Positions 7,411 to 16,466 are shown, counted from the stretch's first letter. The stretch is DNA of 64,000 nucleotides from Duganella sp. BJB480 (GCA_003416985.1 QVIN01000009.1:186001-250000), one strand, 5' to 3'. Program-made: numbers and translations. Notes: generated by a model not told the origin, from the sequence alone.

Positions 7411-8763
7411 TCAACGCGGGCCGAGACTGAACTGCTCGATGAAGTGAGCCAGCGATTCCACCGTCGGCTGTCCCCACAACTCCTGCGCATACCAATTCGA
7501 GAACAGCGAACGGGCGGTGGCGTTGTCGATGCCCCGATCAAGCTTGACGGCTGTATTCGTGTTCTGCTCACGAAATCGCTCGAAGATCGATTTGCGATCG
7601 TCATCATCAAGTTCCTTGTAGACGGCAAGGGCCTCCTGCGCTCGTGCGGCGAGGAACTTCTCCATGACCGTCGGGCCCTCACCCTTCTTCGGCGGCGCGC
7701 CCTTTGCGGAGCTCTGTTGCAGCTGCAAGTCCTTGGCAGCGGCGGCGCCCTGCTTTAGGCTCCATCGGAAATAGGCAGCCGGAGAATCTAGCTTGGAGCT
7801 GTTCTTGTGATCAATGCGGGCCTGGACGAACGACACGGCGTTGCGGACCTTGTCATCACCATGTTGCGCCATCACATCGGCCGCCTCGGACTGCGACAAG
7901 CCGAACTTCATAATTTTGCCCATCAACTCCAGGTCGATCACCGGCGGCGCCGCGAAATCCAGCTGCGGCTGTTTGGTGTGTTCGACGCGAAATTGGATAC
8001 GTTCGACGCGCCGCCCGACCCTATGCTCGATAAGCTCGACTTGGATATCGGTGAGCGCATTGATCTCGGCAATCGCCGGACGGATCACATCCCGTTTAAA
8101 ATATTTGTAGAGCGGCGGAGGATTTTCCAGTGTCACGGGATTGCCGGACAAGACTCCATACCAATGCTCGTAGGCCTCGACCAAGGTGAGTTTCGACGGA
8201 TTAGTTGCATAGCGGCGGCAAATTTCATAAAGCGCCAACGAGGAACCCGAACGAAGCAAGCCTTGGTAGAAAATGCTGAACCTGGTATATGTGCCCGGGG
8301 CCATCACCAGCTCGTGAACCTCCGGGGGGAAAGCGAAGCCGAACCACACCTGGCCCGAATGCTTTTTGAGACCCATCGGATTGACCAACGTAACGGACGC
8401 GACCAGACGTTCGCTTGTCCATTGCCGCTCGTTCTCCATGAGAAGTTTGATATTTTGAAGCTCTTCGAGCTGCGCCTTGAGAAACTCGGTGTCCTTGCTG
8501 TCATAGTGGGCGTCACGCGCCAAGTCTGACAACCGCATCCAAAAATATTTTTTTGCGGCCGGCGTATCGATCGGAGCATTGACGCCTGGATCTTTGAGCT
8601 CTTGAGCGTGATACATCATCACGTTGAAAACCTTGCGAGTAAGCAGTGACAGCTTGCCCTCGCGAACACGAAGGCCGATAGCCTCGTTGGTCTTACGGAA
8701 CTCCATGGGAGGCGCTGCGGCAAGCTCTCCGCCTTGCGCCGCCTTTGGTTTCCTTGTCGCCAT
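7411..8763 (-). CDS. Replication initiator protein (Rep_3-like)
   Basis: A 450-residue plasmid initiator. The start chosen is ATG at 8763, preceded by GGAGAGGACGG; a longer frame exists upstream but lacks a binding site. The protein has the tandem winged-helix organisation of Rep_3 initiators: WH1 with LLTRKVFNVMMYHAQEL, FWMRLSDLARD and LLRSGSSLALYEICRRYAT, and WH2 with LYKYFKRDVIRPAIAEINALTDI. The C-terminal 150 residues are specific to this replicon type. Such proteins bind iterons to open the origin and load helicase, and also limit copy number. The dense iteron field directly upstream (8.87-10.87 kb) and the DnaA box support this. It is divergent from the upstream recombinase-like operon. 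Confidence 0.85.
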   Translation of the reverse strand: MATRKPKAAQGGELAAAPPMEFRKTNEAIGLRVREGKLSLLTRKVFNVMMYHAQELKDPGVNAPIDTPAAKKYFWMRLSDLARDAHYDSKDTEFLKAQLEELQNIKLLMENERQWTSERLVASVTLVNPMGLKKHSGQVWFGFAFPPEVHELVMAPGTYTRFSIFYQGLLRSGSSLALYEICRRYATNPSKLTLVEAYEHWYGVLSGNPVTLENPPPLYKYFKRDVIRPAIAEINALTDIQVELIEHRVGRRVERIQFRVEHTKQPQLDFAAPPVIDLELMGKIMKFGLSQSEAADVMAQHGDDKVRNAVSFVQARIDHKNSSKLDSPAAYFRWSLKQGAAAAKDLQLQQSSAKGAPPKKGEGPTVMEKFLAARAQEALAVYKELDDDDRKSIFERFREQNTNTAVKLDRGIDNATARSLFSNWYAQELWGQPTVESLAHFIEQFSLGPR

Positions 8764-9262
8764 CCGTCCTCTCCATGTCGCGCGATAAGGGAAATCACCC
8801 CCTCTCACCATTGCCTTAGGTGCGAACTATAACGCGAATCGCTTCACCTTTGAAGAGGAATGTAAGAGGAATACGCAAAGTTCACCTTAAACGGTGACGT
8901 TTACGCACCACTTAGCATCACCTAACGGTAGTCCCCGAAAAAGCTCCCCTAATGTTCTTATTATCACCCAAGGTCCCCGTTGAAGCTCACCTTCAGCAGG
9001 CCCTCATCCATCGACAATGTCAATCCAAGGGAAACGCAGCGACAGCACTAAAAGTAGCTCCCTGTGAAAGCTCCCAATAACAAACCATGACGGTCCCTGT
9101 CAAAGCTCCCTTGGTGATCGAACCTAACCAGGCAACACCAAATCATTCACATCTCCAAGACAAAAATCCAAAACATCCGGAAAATCACCAAGGTCCAGCC
9201 ACAAATCAGATATTCTTGACCTCAAACCCTGTCACAGAAATGACTTCGAAACTTTCCGCAAG

Positions 9263-9271
9263 TTATCCACA
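9263..9271 (+). promoter_or_regulatory. DnaA box
   Basis: TTATCCACA, a perfect match to the DnaA consensus, sits immediately before the densest iteron cluster and some 200 bp from an AT-rich stretch. This is the expected arrangement of a Rep/DnaA-dependent plasmid origin. Confidence 0.75.
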
Positions 9272-10433
9272 GCTTGAATAAACATGGTCCCCGTAGCCAC
9301 TCCCCCAAGAGCGTCTAGGTCACCGTATCCACTCCCCTTGACACCTGTGGAAGCTCACCTTAAATCGCCACGGTCCCTGTACAAACTCACTTCGGTTCCT
9401 GTGGAAACTCCCCTTGGTCCTCGGAGAAGCTCACCGAATCGGCCTCCAAGCTAGGCTGGCTGCGGGTCTTGCTCTGCTTAATTAGTATTTAAGGTTTTCA
9501 AAGGGTTATTATTCAAAAAACCTCTCAAGAGCAAATGCCAACACAACCCTGACATTTGGTTCAAAAAAAGCTCCCCAACTCCCCTTCTACAAAAAACGCC
9601 TCACTTGAGCCTCAAACAAGATGCATCGATCCAGCACTATCCAATAAAAGTTAAATTTCAGGCCCAAACAATGATACCTAAATGCAAACAATAAAGAGTT
9701 TTGCAGAGAAAGACTATGGCTCGGTGACGTTCAGTGGCATATTCCAGGCCTTTTAAGGCCCCTTCTTACCGCGCAAACTACTCAGCCTAGGCATGGTCCT
9801 GCATTTTGCTAACTAAGCTAACGCAGCCTCATCTAATGACTTTCATCTTCGATGAACAAAACAACAACTCCTTGCAATCGACCGGTACACAAAAACAAAT
9901 GCTTTTGACCTTCCCACAAACACTCCCTGTTGAATCTCCCCTTCGGGCCACCTGGCGAGGCTTGGCCACGTCAAATTACTAATTTCGACAAAACATACCA
10001 AGTTACGTGGCAAAGCTACGCCACAGGCCTGCAAACGCTGTATTCAGCTATTTCACGAGCGGGGAACCCTCTACCACCCCCTGTGGAAGCTCCCTTTAAG
10101 GGCTTTAACTTCATCAGACTTTAAATTTCACTGCCGTCATTCCTCTTAGCCTGCTACGGCTAGCTTGGTCCCTGCTAAAGCTCCCAATCACACTTTAAAG
10201 TCTACTTCCATGATCTTTTCAGTTAGTGCATTGCTCAATGAGGATAGTGAATGAATGTTCATTTCTCCTGTTTATCCAAACGGCCACAACAATGGATACA
10301 AAAAAGACGGTGCCATGCTTCACAGTAGAATAGTAAGTACTCACTACCAAGACACCGATTTACCGGTGATGCTGCACAACGGTAATAATTTTGTCTCCTA
10401 TCACTCCTTGTAGAGTCTCCCTTGTACTCCTAG

Positions 10434-10532
10434 GGAAGCGCTGATTTATTCGTTTTCTGAAAATCTACTCCTTGATAAATCAAGGACTTACAACGCGCAA
10501 TGGACCGAAAAATCGATTAAATCAGCGGTTCC
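10434..10532. mobile_element. 99-bp MITE, copy 2
   Basis: Base-for-base identical to the element at 1880-1978, in the same orientation, and flanked on both sides by CTAG (4-bp target duplication). It is inserted among the origin iterons. Identity of the two copies indicates recent movement or recombination. Confidence 0.85.
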
Positions 10533-10950
10533 CTAGAACCAACAGAAAGGTACCACTTACAAGTGGAGCTCCCCGGATAAGCTCCCCTTAGATATCAATT
10601 TTGGCATTTCCCGCTTCTCGCCTTCAAATTTTGTCGAGGCTCCTTGACAGTCGTCTGATAGAAAATTGCACGCTAAAGGTGAGATCCAACGGGGACCCAA
10701 GTTATTGGAGAGCCTCAACCGGCTGGGAAGCATAACCGTTGTCGCCCACTGTAGAACTATGAAATACTTAGAGCGTTCAGCGCCCCATTAACCACTTCCG
10801 AAAAAAGGGAGCTCGAACAGGGACTGTCCCCGTGCAAGCTCCCTTTTGGACGTCAAGCCTAATATTCCGGTGAAGATGAGCCTCCTCTACTCGAAGAGGT
10901 CGACTTTCTTCTATAACTCGGTGACCAGGGCAGCCTGCTCTTTCCGATCT

Positions 10951-11925
10951 TCACTCTTTTGCGAATAGCGCCATGATTTTTGCAGTGATCTCCTCGGCAC
11001 GCTCGGGAGTGAGCCCTTTGATGGCCAGTTCGATACGGCCACCGTCCTCGAATGATTTGAATTCACCTTTAGCTCCATGGAAAACGAAAGCTTCGCGGGT
11101 GGAGCGAGGTCGCTTGACCGGCCCCTTCGCCGCAGCCTTTCGACGGGAGGCGACGTCGCGATATCCGAGTCCCTCTTTCGCTGCTTCCCGGATCAAGTCG
11201 ATGGTTGGCTCGTCACCTTGCTGTTCCCAAAATTCGCGAATCGCATTAAGCATCTTGACGGTTAGCAATTCCGGGGACTCTGAGCATGACATGATTACTT
11301 TTTGCGGAAGTTGAGCCAAAGAGAGTATCCGGCTGACATGGTCTTCTCCAAGAGTGAGCGCTTTCGCAAGTGCGCTTTGGGTAGGATAGACCTTGCGCGC
11401 CAGGAGTTCTTTCCAACGAATTGCGTCGTCAAGTGGAGTCTGATCTCGACGCTCAACGTTCGCCGCGCGAGCCATTTCATAGAGTTCGCGGTCGCTCTCT
11501 GGTTTTGGTCGCAACTCTATGCGAAGTGATTCAATCCCGGCAGCTCGAGCTCCGCGAAAGCGCGTTTCCCCTTCAATCAGAACCACGTATCCATCGTCAT
11601 CCAGGTAACCCAGTGCCGCTACCCGCTGTCCGTGAGTTTGCATCGATATCGCTAACTCGTCGACGGCTGCGCTTGTGTAAACAGCCCTGGGATTGAACGG
11701 GTTTGACTTGATCCGTGATAACGGAGCGTGAACTATTTGGCCAGGTGTGGCCGTGATGCGATCTTGGCTCGAGCCAAGAGTTGGAATAACTGGGTCTGCC
11801 GCAGGCGGGGTGGATACAGGTAACGGCGCCATGCGCGGATCACCAACGATCGGAGCGCTTGCGGCGCCTTCTTCCGCAAGAGCAACTGCCTGGGCGGAGA
11901 TAGGTTTCTTTTTGAATGTGGCCAT
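10951..11925 (-). CDS. parB: Partition protein ParB
   Basis: A 324-residue centromere-binding protein. The N-terminal 70 residues are low in complexity and would hold the ParA-interacting segment. The ParB/Srx domain follows (about 65-160), with VLIEGETRFRGARAAG in place of the GERRxRA box. A helix-turn-helix (TQSALAKALTLGEDHVSRILSLAQLP, about 180-205) and a C-terminal dimerisation part follow. The ribosome binding site AAGGAG lies inside the 3' end of parA, so the two genes are co-translated. The gene itself contains one copy of the palindrome CTTGGCTCGAGCCAAG (11763), which is translated as part of TLGSSQDRI. ParB would bind these palindromes and, with ParA, position plasmid copies at division. 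Confidence 0.9.
   Translation of the reverse strand: MATFKKKPISAQAVALAEEGAASAPIVGDPRMAPLPVSTPPAADPVIPTLGSSQDRITATPGQIVHAPLSRIKSNPFNPRAVYTSAAVDELAISMQTHGQRVAALGYLDDDGYVVLIEGETRFRGARAAGIESLRIELRPKPESDRELYEMARAANVERRDQTPLDDAIRWKELLARKVYPTQSALAKALTLGEDHVSRILSLAQLPQKVIMSCSESPELLTVKMLNAIREFWEQQGDEPTIDLIREAAKEGLGYRDVASRRKAAAKGPVKRPRSTREAFVFHGAKGEFKSFEDGGRIELAIKGLTPERAEEITAKIMALFAKE
11763..11778. promoter_or_regulatory. parS-like palindrome 1 (inside parB)
   Basis: CTTGGCTCGAGCCAAG, a perfect 16-bp palindrome, within the parB coding sequence. It shares its 14-bp core with the five sites upstream of parA. Confidence 0.75.
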
Positions 11926-11928
11926 GGC

Positions 11929-12591
11929 TTACTCCTTGTTGGCGAGTTCGACGATCTCGTCGTAAAGGAATTGCATTTCCTCGATGGCTTTGAGTGAACG
12001 GTCCGAACCTTTAAGCTCATGAAGCGCCCTGCCTGTTTTGCCGGTTGCCCTCCAAGCTTCGCGTTGCGCGATATAACCCTTGCAAACTGGAATGTCCTCG
12101 GAAGCTAAATATGCGCGTAACTCAGCAGTCGCCTTCGCATTTTCCTTTGTAGAAACCCGTGTCAACACTACGTGGGCAGGAATACGCCCTTTTTCATGAC
12201 GAGGATCAAGCGCCCGAAGCGCCTCGAAGACATTCAGCGTCGATTCCATTTCTTGCTGGTCGGGACCACATGGTACCAGCACCAAGTCGGAAAGTGCCGC
12301 GCACTCCAACATTGTGCGGTAGTTTTGCGCGCCGATGTCAACCACGACCAGTGTGTATTTGCCGGCGAGATTCGCGATCTCCGTAGCAGGCTTCGCCGGA
12401 AGAGATAACACTGGAATCGATGGGGTGACGCCCTCCTCGTTTCGAATGCGAGCCCAGCTCATCGCTGAACCCTGTTTGTCGGTATCCAGCAATACAACAT
12501 CGACGCCTTGCGAAGCCGCCAACGCCGCGATATGTGTCGCCAGTCGTGTCTTTGAAACCCCGCCTTTTTCGGCACCGATCGTGATAACCAT
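11929..12591 (-). CDS. parA: Partition ATPase ParA
   Basis: A 220-residue deviant Walker ATPase of the short (type Ib) ParA class, without an N-terminal DNA-binding domain. The P-loop reads EKGGVSKTRLA (about residues 8-18): the signature first Lys is present, but Ser replaces the usual Gly before KT. The switch motifs are LLDTDKQGSA (about 34-43) and VVVDIGAQN (about 82-90). ParA binds nucleoid DNA as an ATP dimer, and ParB-parS complexes drive its movement. It is the first gene of a parAB operon, with parB three bases downstream and the centromere-like palindromes upstream, where repression by ParB could also occur. Confidence 0.92.
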   Translation of the reverse strand: MVITIGAEKGGVSKTRLATHIAALAASQGVDVVLLDTDKQGSAMSWARIRNEEGVTPSIPVLSLPAKPATEIANLAGKYTLVVVDIGAQNYRTMLECAALSDLVLVPCGPDQQEMESTLNVFEALRALDPRHEKGRIPAHVVLTRVSTKENAKATAELRAYLASEDIPVCKGYIAQREAWRATGKTGRALHELKGSDRSLKAIEEMQFLYDEIVELANKE

Positions 12592-12774
12592 GCGTATCTC
12601 TTTCTATAGTGTTGAATTTGTGACCTATATTATCGCGCAAATTCGTCCATTGATGTTGGAAAATATATAAAATTACCTGCATGATTTTATGGTTAAAAAC
12701 CAAGCTTAAGCATTACTGTGATTCACTAATCCTTATCGCTACAGAGTTGACCGCCCTCGGGCTATCAAACCTCC

Positions 12775-12790
12775 CTTGGCTCGAGCCAAG
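12775..12790. promoter_or_regulatory. parS-like palindrome 2
   Basis: CTTGGCTCGAGCCAAG, perfect 16-bp palindrome about 180 bp upstream of the parA start. It is the site closest to the parA promoter and so may also serve in autoregulation. Confidence 0.75.
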
Positions 12791-12994
12791 GTTACGCTAC
12801 ACCACATGCAGATATGATCGAATCTCCAATCGCGTTTGCGAATTGAGCAAACGGCAAGGCATACCAATGTACGTATTGACTTAGGTTTTAAAAGAACATG
12901 CTGGCTTATGTCGTAGTCAAGAAAACTGTGATGATTAGAATGGAGCTGTCGCCCATATCACGCCGGACGCTTTTAAACTCTCCGGTCATGAAAG

Positions 12995-13008
12995 TTGGCT
13001 CGAGCCAA
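12995..13008. promoter_or_regulatory. parS-like palindrome 3
   Basis: TTGGCTCGAGCCAA, perfect 14-bp core palindrome; the outer C/G pair of the other sites is not conserved here. Confidence 0.75.
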
Positions 13009-13286
13009 TATGAACCGTGTTCCTACCGCTTCATAGATACGTGGATTCAAGTATTTAGCTATGTGTGATGCAAGTATGAGGGGACATCGTTTAAAGACTT
13101 TAGGACATCTATGATGTGCCCAAGTAGCTGTCATCTTGCCCTGTCGATGATGATTTGATTGTTTTCCAGTTGAGACCTGGTGAACAGCCTCAACTCGCAT
13201 CAAGATCCTGATGATAGACCTCCTACCGATACTCAAAGGCGTGAATTTTTCCGGATTATCCTTTCCTCAAGGTATTGGTGTTGAAG

Positions 13287-13300
13287 TTGGCTCGAGCCAA
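13287..13300. promoter_or_regulatory. parS-like palindrome 4
   Basis: TTGGCTCGAGCCAA, perfect 14-bp core palindrome preceded by AAG as in site 3. Confidence 0.75.
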
Positions 13301-13653
13301 GAGTGACGATGCTCCCCCTTCACAGGATAAAGACGAAGCAGAATATCAAGGTCGCAGGATACGTCCTCTTAGCTTGCCAATCGGCTGGCGCTTTTTGCGT
13401 GTCGCTATCAGGAACGCCACTAAACGGAGGGAAGCGTGAATACTTTCCAGTTATAGGAATCGCACTTTATCTCATGTATACGCCAGTCGCAGGCTTAGGA
13501 TGTGGAAAAAATAAAATGAGTTGGTGGTTACAGCTAGCGGAAACGGAAGAGGAGTCACCAATGTAGATGTATAAAGATATAGTGAATGTGGTGCAGTTTG
13601 ACCCAGCCCCCCGTGCTTGCGTTCTATCACAATCTTGTCCTTGTCCTTGTCCT

Positions 13654-13683
13654 TGTCGATCTTGGCTCGAGCCAAGATCGACA
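13654..13683. promoter_or_regulatory. parS-like palindrome 5, extended to 30 bp
   Basis: The core CTTGGCTCGAGCCAAG is flanked by TGTCGAT and ATCGACA, so the whole 30 bp is a perfect palindrome. It is the most symmetrical site of the group, next to a TTGTCC tandem repeat. Confidence 0.78.
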
Positions 13684-13926
13684 AATATGGCACTTTCACT
13701 GCTCATTACGAATGTATTTTCTGGGGAAGCTCGTTATAAGGAATTTTATAAGACGAGGTCATTCGAAGTAAGGGGCTAGAAAGGACTGGACTATACGGCT
13801 ACGATTGCTTGCCGAACTTTGAACGCTCGCAGATTACGATGCTATATCGGAGAGCATCGCATTCGTGGCGATGCTGAAGATTAAAAAGAGTCCAGAGTAT
13901 CGGATGCACGGTGCGAAAATACGATT

Positions 13927-13942
13927 CTTGGCTCGAGCCAAG
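13927..13942. promoter_or_regulatory. parS-like palindrome 6
   Basis: CTTGGCTCGAGCCAAG, perfect 16-bp palindrome; the outermost member of the cluster, about 1.3 kb from the parA start. Confidence 0.75.
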
Positions 13943-14169
13943 GTAGCGTATCCCTGATACAGTAGACACGATGGCTTAGACCTAACGCTTGTCGTTCATG
14001 GTTGGACCGAGGCCTTGGTAGTGAGAGGGGTAGAATGCAATTCGCTATCCGGGTTGAAATGAGAACCAGTGTCCGGATTCATGAGAATACACACAGGGGG
14101 ACATACCCGAAGCAGAGGGCCGGTAAGTTGGATATCGCTGGCCATAGATTTTCCGGGAAACGAGCTGGC

Positions 14170-14634
14170 CTATTTCTGCCGCATAGCCGGAAACTTAGCG
14201 CTGCTGGATAGGACGGACGCCGAAGGTGTAACCGACGATGGCTGTTTCTTCATCGCTGTTGTTTGAATAGGTTCGGAGACCACCTGCATCGTGACCGCCG
14301 CAGGGCGGGCGGGTGGTTTGTACTCGCCGGTCCAGGCGGCACGATAAACAATGTAGGCGCCAAGAACCGTGATTATCAGGCCGGCGACGATTGTTACTGG
14401 CAATACGCTTGTATGCCGGCGAATCCAGGACCCTATTCCTTCATGCAGGCGAAGAACCTCAAGCGCCTGCCGGACTGGTTCTATCAAGGTGTTCGGCTCA
14501 GTTAACTTTGGAAGAATGAAGGCCAGGTGCTTTCGCAATAGTTTCTTTTCCCTAGCAGTCGTGTGAGGGAGGTAGGTGCGCGTGATACTGGCGGTGATAT
14601 CGATAGTGCGGTCACTGGTCGGGTCGATAAACAT
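14170..14634 (-). CDS. Hypothetical single-pass membrane protein
   Basis: A 154-residue protein with a cytoplasmic N-terminal part of about 75 residues (rich in Arg/Lys/Leu), one membrane helix (about 79-100, SVLPVTIVAGLIITVLGAYI) and a Pro/Thr/Ser-rich C-terminal tail. The topology resembles small plasmid-encoded accessory proteins, but I do not recognise a family. The next gene on the same strand begins about 30 bases upstream, so the two may form an operon. Confidence 0.55.
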   Translation of the reverse strand: MFIDPTSDRTIDITASITRTYLPHTTAREKKLLRKHLAFILPKLTEPNTLIEPVRQALEVLRLHEGIGSWIRRHTSVLPVTIVAGLIITVLGAYIVYRAAWTGEYKPPARPAAVTMQVVSEPIQTTAMKKQPSSVTPSASVLSSSAKFPAMRQK

Positions 14635-14666
14635 GAATGTGATTAAATATTTGAAAGAGCAGGTGA

Positions 14667-15075
14667 CTATATATTGACGGAACTCGATTGCATGGCCAAT
14701 GCCGTGAGTCGGGCATCATCGTCATTCTCCTGCCAGCCCATCGTCAGATCACGCCATGTTTCAAGTGCGCCTATCGCGCGCTGGTGGAACATCGAAGCGA
14801 CGCCGACCGGATCACCGTCCATGCGGACATTCCGAGCCATCTCGTTGTAATTGGTAATGGCGGTCTCTGCTGATTGAGTGAGCTGCTGGTAACTCCAGCG
14901 CTTCTGGCTCATACCAAACTCGTGGAAGGTGAGGGGGGGGCGCGTCCAACCTTCGGCGAGGGCGATCAGCTGCCACTGCGGCATTTGTGGATTGTGTCCC
15001 CAGACGTGGTGTATGAAGTTGGTGCCGAGTTCGGCGCCGAGGCTTGAGCCTTGTTGAGGCGGCCATTGTGATTCA
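14667..15075 (-). pseudogene. Hypothetical protein, 5' end lost to an IS256 insertion
   Basis: An internal ATG gives a 105-residue product. The coding character continues upstream of it in frame (PQQGSSLGAELGTNFIHHVWG...) to about 15075 without any start codon, where the left end of an IS256 fragment begins. The gene has therefore probably lost its beginning. The remaining sequence is helical and Trp-rich (KRWSYQQLTQSAETAITNYNEMARNV), with no domain I can name. Confidence 0.5.
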
Positions 15076-15123
15076 TGGGTAGGTTTGGGTTTGCCAACTC
15101 AATCTAACTCAGAGGAGATCACA

Positions 15124-15495
15124 ATGACCAGCCCCACTACTATGGCATTGACGGAACTTGCCGCCAAGGGTGTCGATGCCGATTTGGTCAAACAAACGCT
15201 GCAATTTGCTTTGCAAAGGCTAATGGAGATGGATGTCGAGGTGTTGTGCAAGGCGGCCTACGGCGAGCGCAGCGACGAACGTGTCAACAGCCGCAACGGC
15301 TACCGCGACCGCGTCTGGGAAACCCGCGCCGGCACTGTCGATCTGAAAATTCCCAAACTGCGTAGCAGCAGCTATTTCTCCGGCTTTCTGGAGCCCCGTC
15401 GAACCACCGAGAAGGCTTTGACGGCGGTTATCCAGGAAGCATATATCCAAGGCACTTCGACGCGTTCGGTCGACGAACTGGTCAAAGCCATAGGC
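15124..15495 (+). pseudogene. IS256-family transposase, N-terminal fragment
   Basis: The frame from ATG at 15124 encodes the first ~125 residues of a Mutator-type (IS256) transposase: LCKAAYGERSDERVNSRNGYRDR, a DLKIPKLRSSSYFSGFLEPRR region and the start of the zinc-binding/HTH part (EAYIQGTSTRSVDELVKAIG). The sequence then switches abruptly into an IS3 transposase near 15495, leaving only the N-terminal portion. A strong GAGGAGATCACA precedes the start. Confidence 0.85.
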
Positions 15496-15829
15496 ACTGG
15501 TCATTCGGTGCGATAACGGCCCTGAGTACATCAGTGCAGTGACCGCAGCCTGGGCCGCCAAGCGCGGCATCCGCATCGACTTCATACAGCCGGGGCAGCC
15601 GCAGCAGAACGCTTACGTTGAACGCTACAACCGCACCGTGCGCTATGACTGGCTGGCTCATCACCTGTTTGAAACACTGGACGAGATCCAGGATTTTGCA
15701 ACCCGTTGGCTGTGGACTTACAATCACGACCGGCCCAACATGGCACTTGGCGGCATCACACCGAAACAAAAGCTTGCCTTGGCCGCTTAACCTCTACTTT
15801 TAGCGCGCTCTAAAAATGGGGGGATTACC
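15495..15829 (+). pseudogene. IS3-family transposase OrfB, C-terminal fragment and right IS end
   Basis: From LVIRCDNGPEYIS onward the frame encodes the last ~97 residues of an IS3-type DDE transposase. It includes the DNG box and the Glu-containing GQPQQNAYVERYNRTVRYDWL motif, and ends in ITPKQKLALAA at 15790. The following bases to about 15829 (ending GGGGGGATTACC) look like the right end of the element. The 5' part has been replaced by the IS256 fragment. Confidence 0.85.
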
Positions 15830-15873
15830 GGTCACGGAATTCTCGTTTCGGTATTATTTCATGCCCCCGATAT

Positions 15874-16152
15874 TCAACCAACGTCAACATCCTGTGCCTC
15901 ATCCCTTGCTTTTTCCAATAGCTTCACCAGTTCATGATATTTGGGGCCTCCGCCTATTTCAGGAACGGCGACAGCAAGGAGGATAGCTACCACGAATGTT
16001 TGAACGAAAGTACCGGAATCAATAAATCCAAAAAGAAAAAAAACTAAGCCAATTAGCATTAGCGCCAATATGCCCCATCGCTTGATAATTGTGCCAGCAG
16101 TCTTTCGCTGCGCTGCTGCGATCAATCCAAGCTCAGCTTGCGAGAACTTCAT
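15874..16152 (-). CDS. Small two-helix membrane protein, unknown function
   Basis: A 92-residue protein with a good ribosome binding site (AAGGAAGAGT before ATG). Two membrane helices lie at about 27-44 and 49-65, and a charged cytoplasmic tail (KLLEKARDEAQDVDVG) follows. No known family. Its neighbour upstream on the same strand is the H-NS-like peptide gene, 45 bp away, so both may be transcribed together. Confidence 0.6.
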   Translation of the reverse strand: MKFSQAELGLIAAAQRKTAGTIIKRWGILALMLIGLVFFLFGFIDSGTFVQTFVVAILLAVAVPEIGGGPKYHELVKLLEKARDEAQDVDVG

Positions 16153-16197
16153 ACTCTTCCTTTTTCAGTCAAAATTAATAGTGCCACAAGAAGTCAA

Positions 16198-16368
16198 TCA
16201 GCGTTGAAAACTTTCCACCTTTCCCGCGAGATCAGTCACGCTTAAGCCGTATGTTTTCATGATTTCAGTAATTTGTGCTTTGGCTAATGCTATCTCAGAA
16301 GAGTGAGCTTCTTTAGCCTTGTTTTCTAATTCGGCGATCTGGGCTTTGATTTCTGCGTAGGTGCTCAT
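16198..16368 (-). CDS. H-NS-like protein consisting of the oligomerisation domain only
   Basis: A 56-residue frame from ATG at 16368 to TGA at 16198. The sequence begins MSTYAEIKAQIAELENKAKE and continues EIMKTYGLSVTDLAGKV. This is the coiled-coil dimerisation half of betaproteobacterial H-NS histone-like proteins, whose full length is about 95-110 residues. The DNA-binding half (normally ending in a W-T-G-R-G-K-A-P-W-type hook) is missing; the frame ends in ESFQR. Such a protein could still bind chromosomal H-NS and act as a dominant-negative antagonist, as described for H-NST in pathogenic E. coli. Alternatively it is simply a truncated relic. The start has AGGA eight bases upstream. Confidence 0.65.
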   Translation of the reverse strand: MSTYAEIKAQIAELENKAKEAHSSEIALAKAQITEIMKTYGLSVTDLAGKVESFQR

Positions 16369-16466
16369 GCTTGGGTTCCTAAGTTTGTTGATTTACTGAG
16401 ATGGACCCGACACCACCGAATCGGATCAAACTAACGTTTCATCCAATTTACGTGTGGAGGTCTACC

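Larger units (their letters stand above)
8870..10870. other. Replication origin region (oriV) with dispersed iterons
   Basis: About 2 kb without a convincing gene. It holds at least fifteen degenerate copies of a roughly 20-bp motif of the form GGTCCCTGTNNAAGCTCCCC. Clear copies lie near 8932, 8972, 9055, 9091, 9286, 9317, 9343, 9371, 9393, 9417, 9927, 10080, 10166 and 10400, with inverted ones near 10680 and 10803. The copies at 9286-9440 form a tight cluster. A perfect DnaA box (9263) and AT-rich stretches (9480-9560) are present. A MITE interrupts the field at 10434. Variable spacing rather than strict tandem order is unusual for iteron plasmids. Confidence 0.75.
12592..14169. other. Centromere (parS) region, no convincing genes
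   Basis: About 1.6 kb upstream of parA holding five of the six copies of TTGGCTCGAGCCAA at spacings of roughly 220-375 bp. Short open frames exist but none has both a ribosome binding site and protein-like composition. A four-fold TTGTCC direct repeat precedes the site at 13661. The region is therefore best described as a non-coding centromere plus the parAB promoter. Confidence 0.7.

Noticed and set aside
7807..8529. 240-codon frame on the plus strand
   Set aside because: Antisense shadow of the rep gene, whose winged-helix motifs and ribosome binding site are clear.
13303..13566. 87-codon plus-strand frame in the centromere region
   Set aside because: No ribosome binding site and no protein-like pattern; the first codons overlap the edge of a parS-like site.
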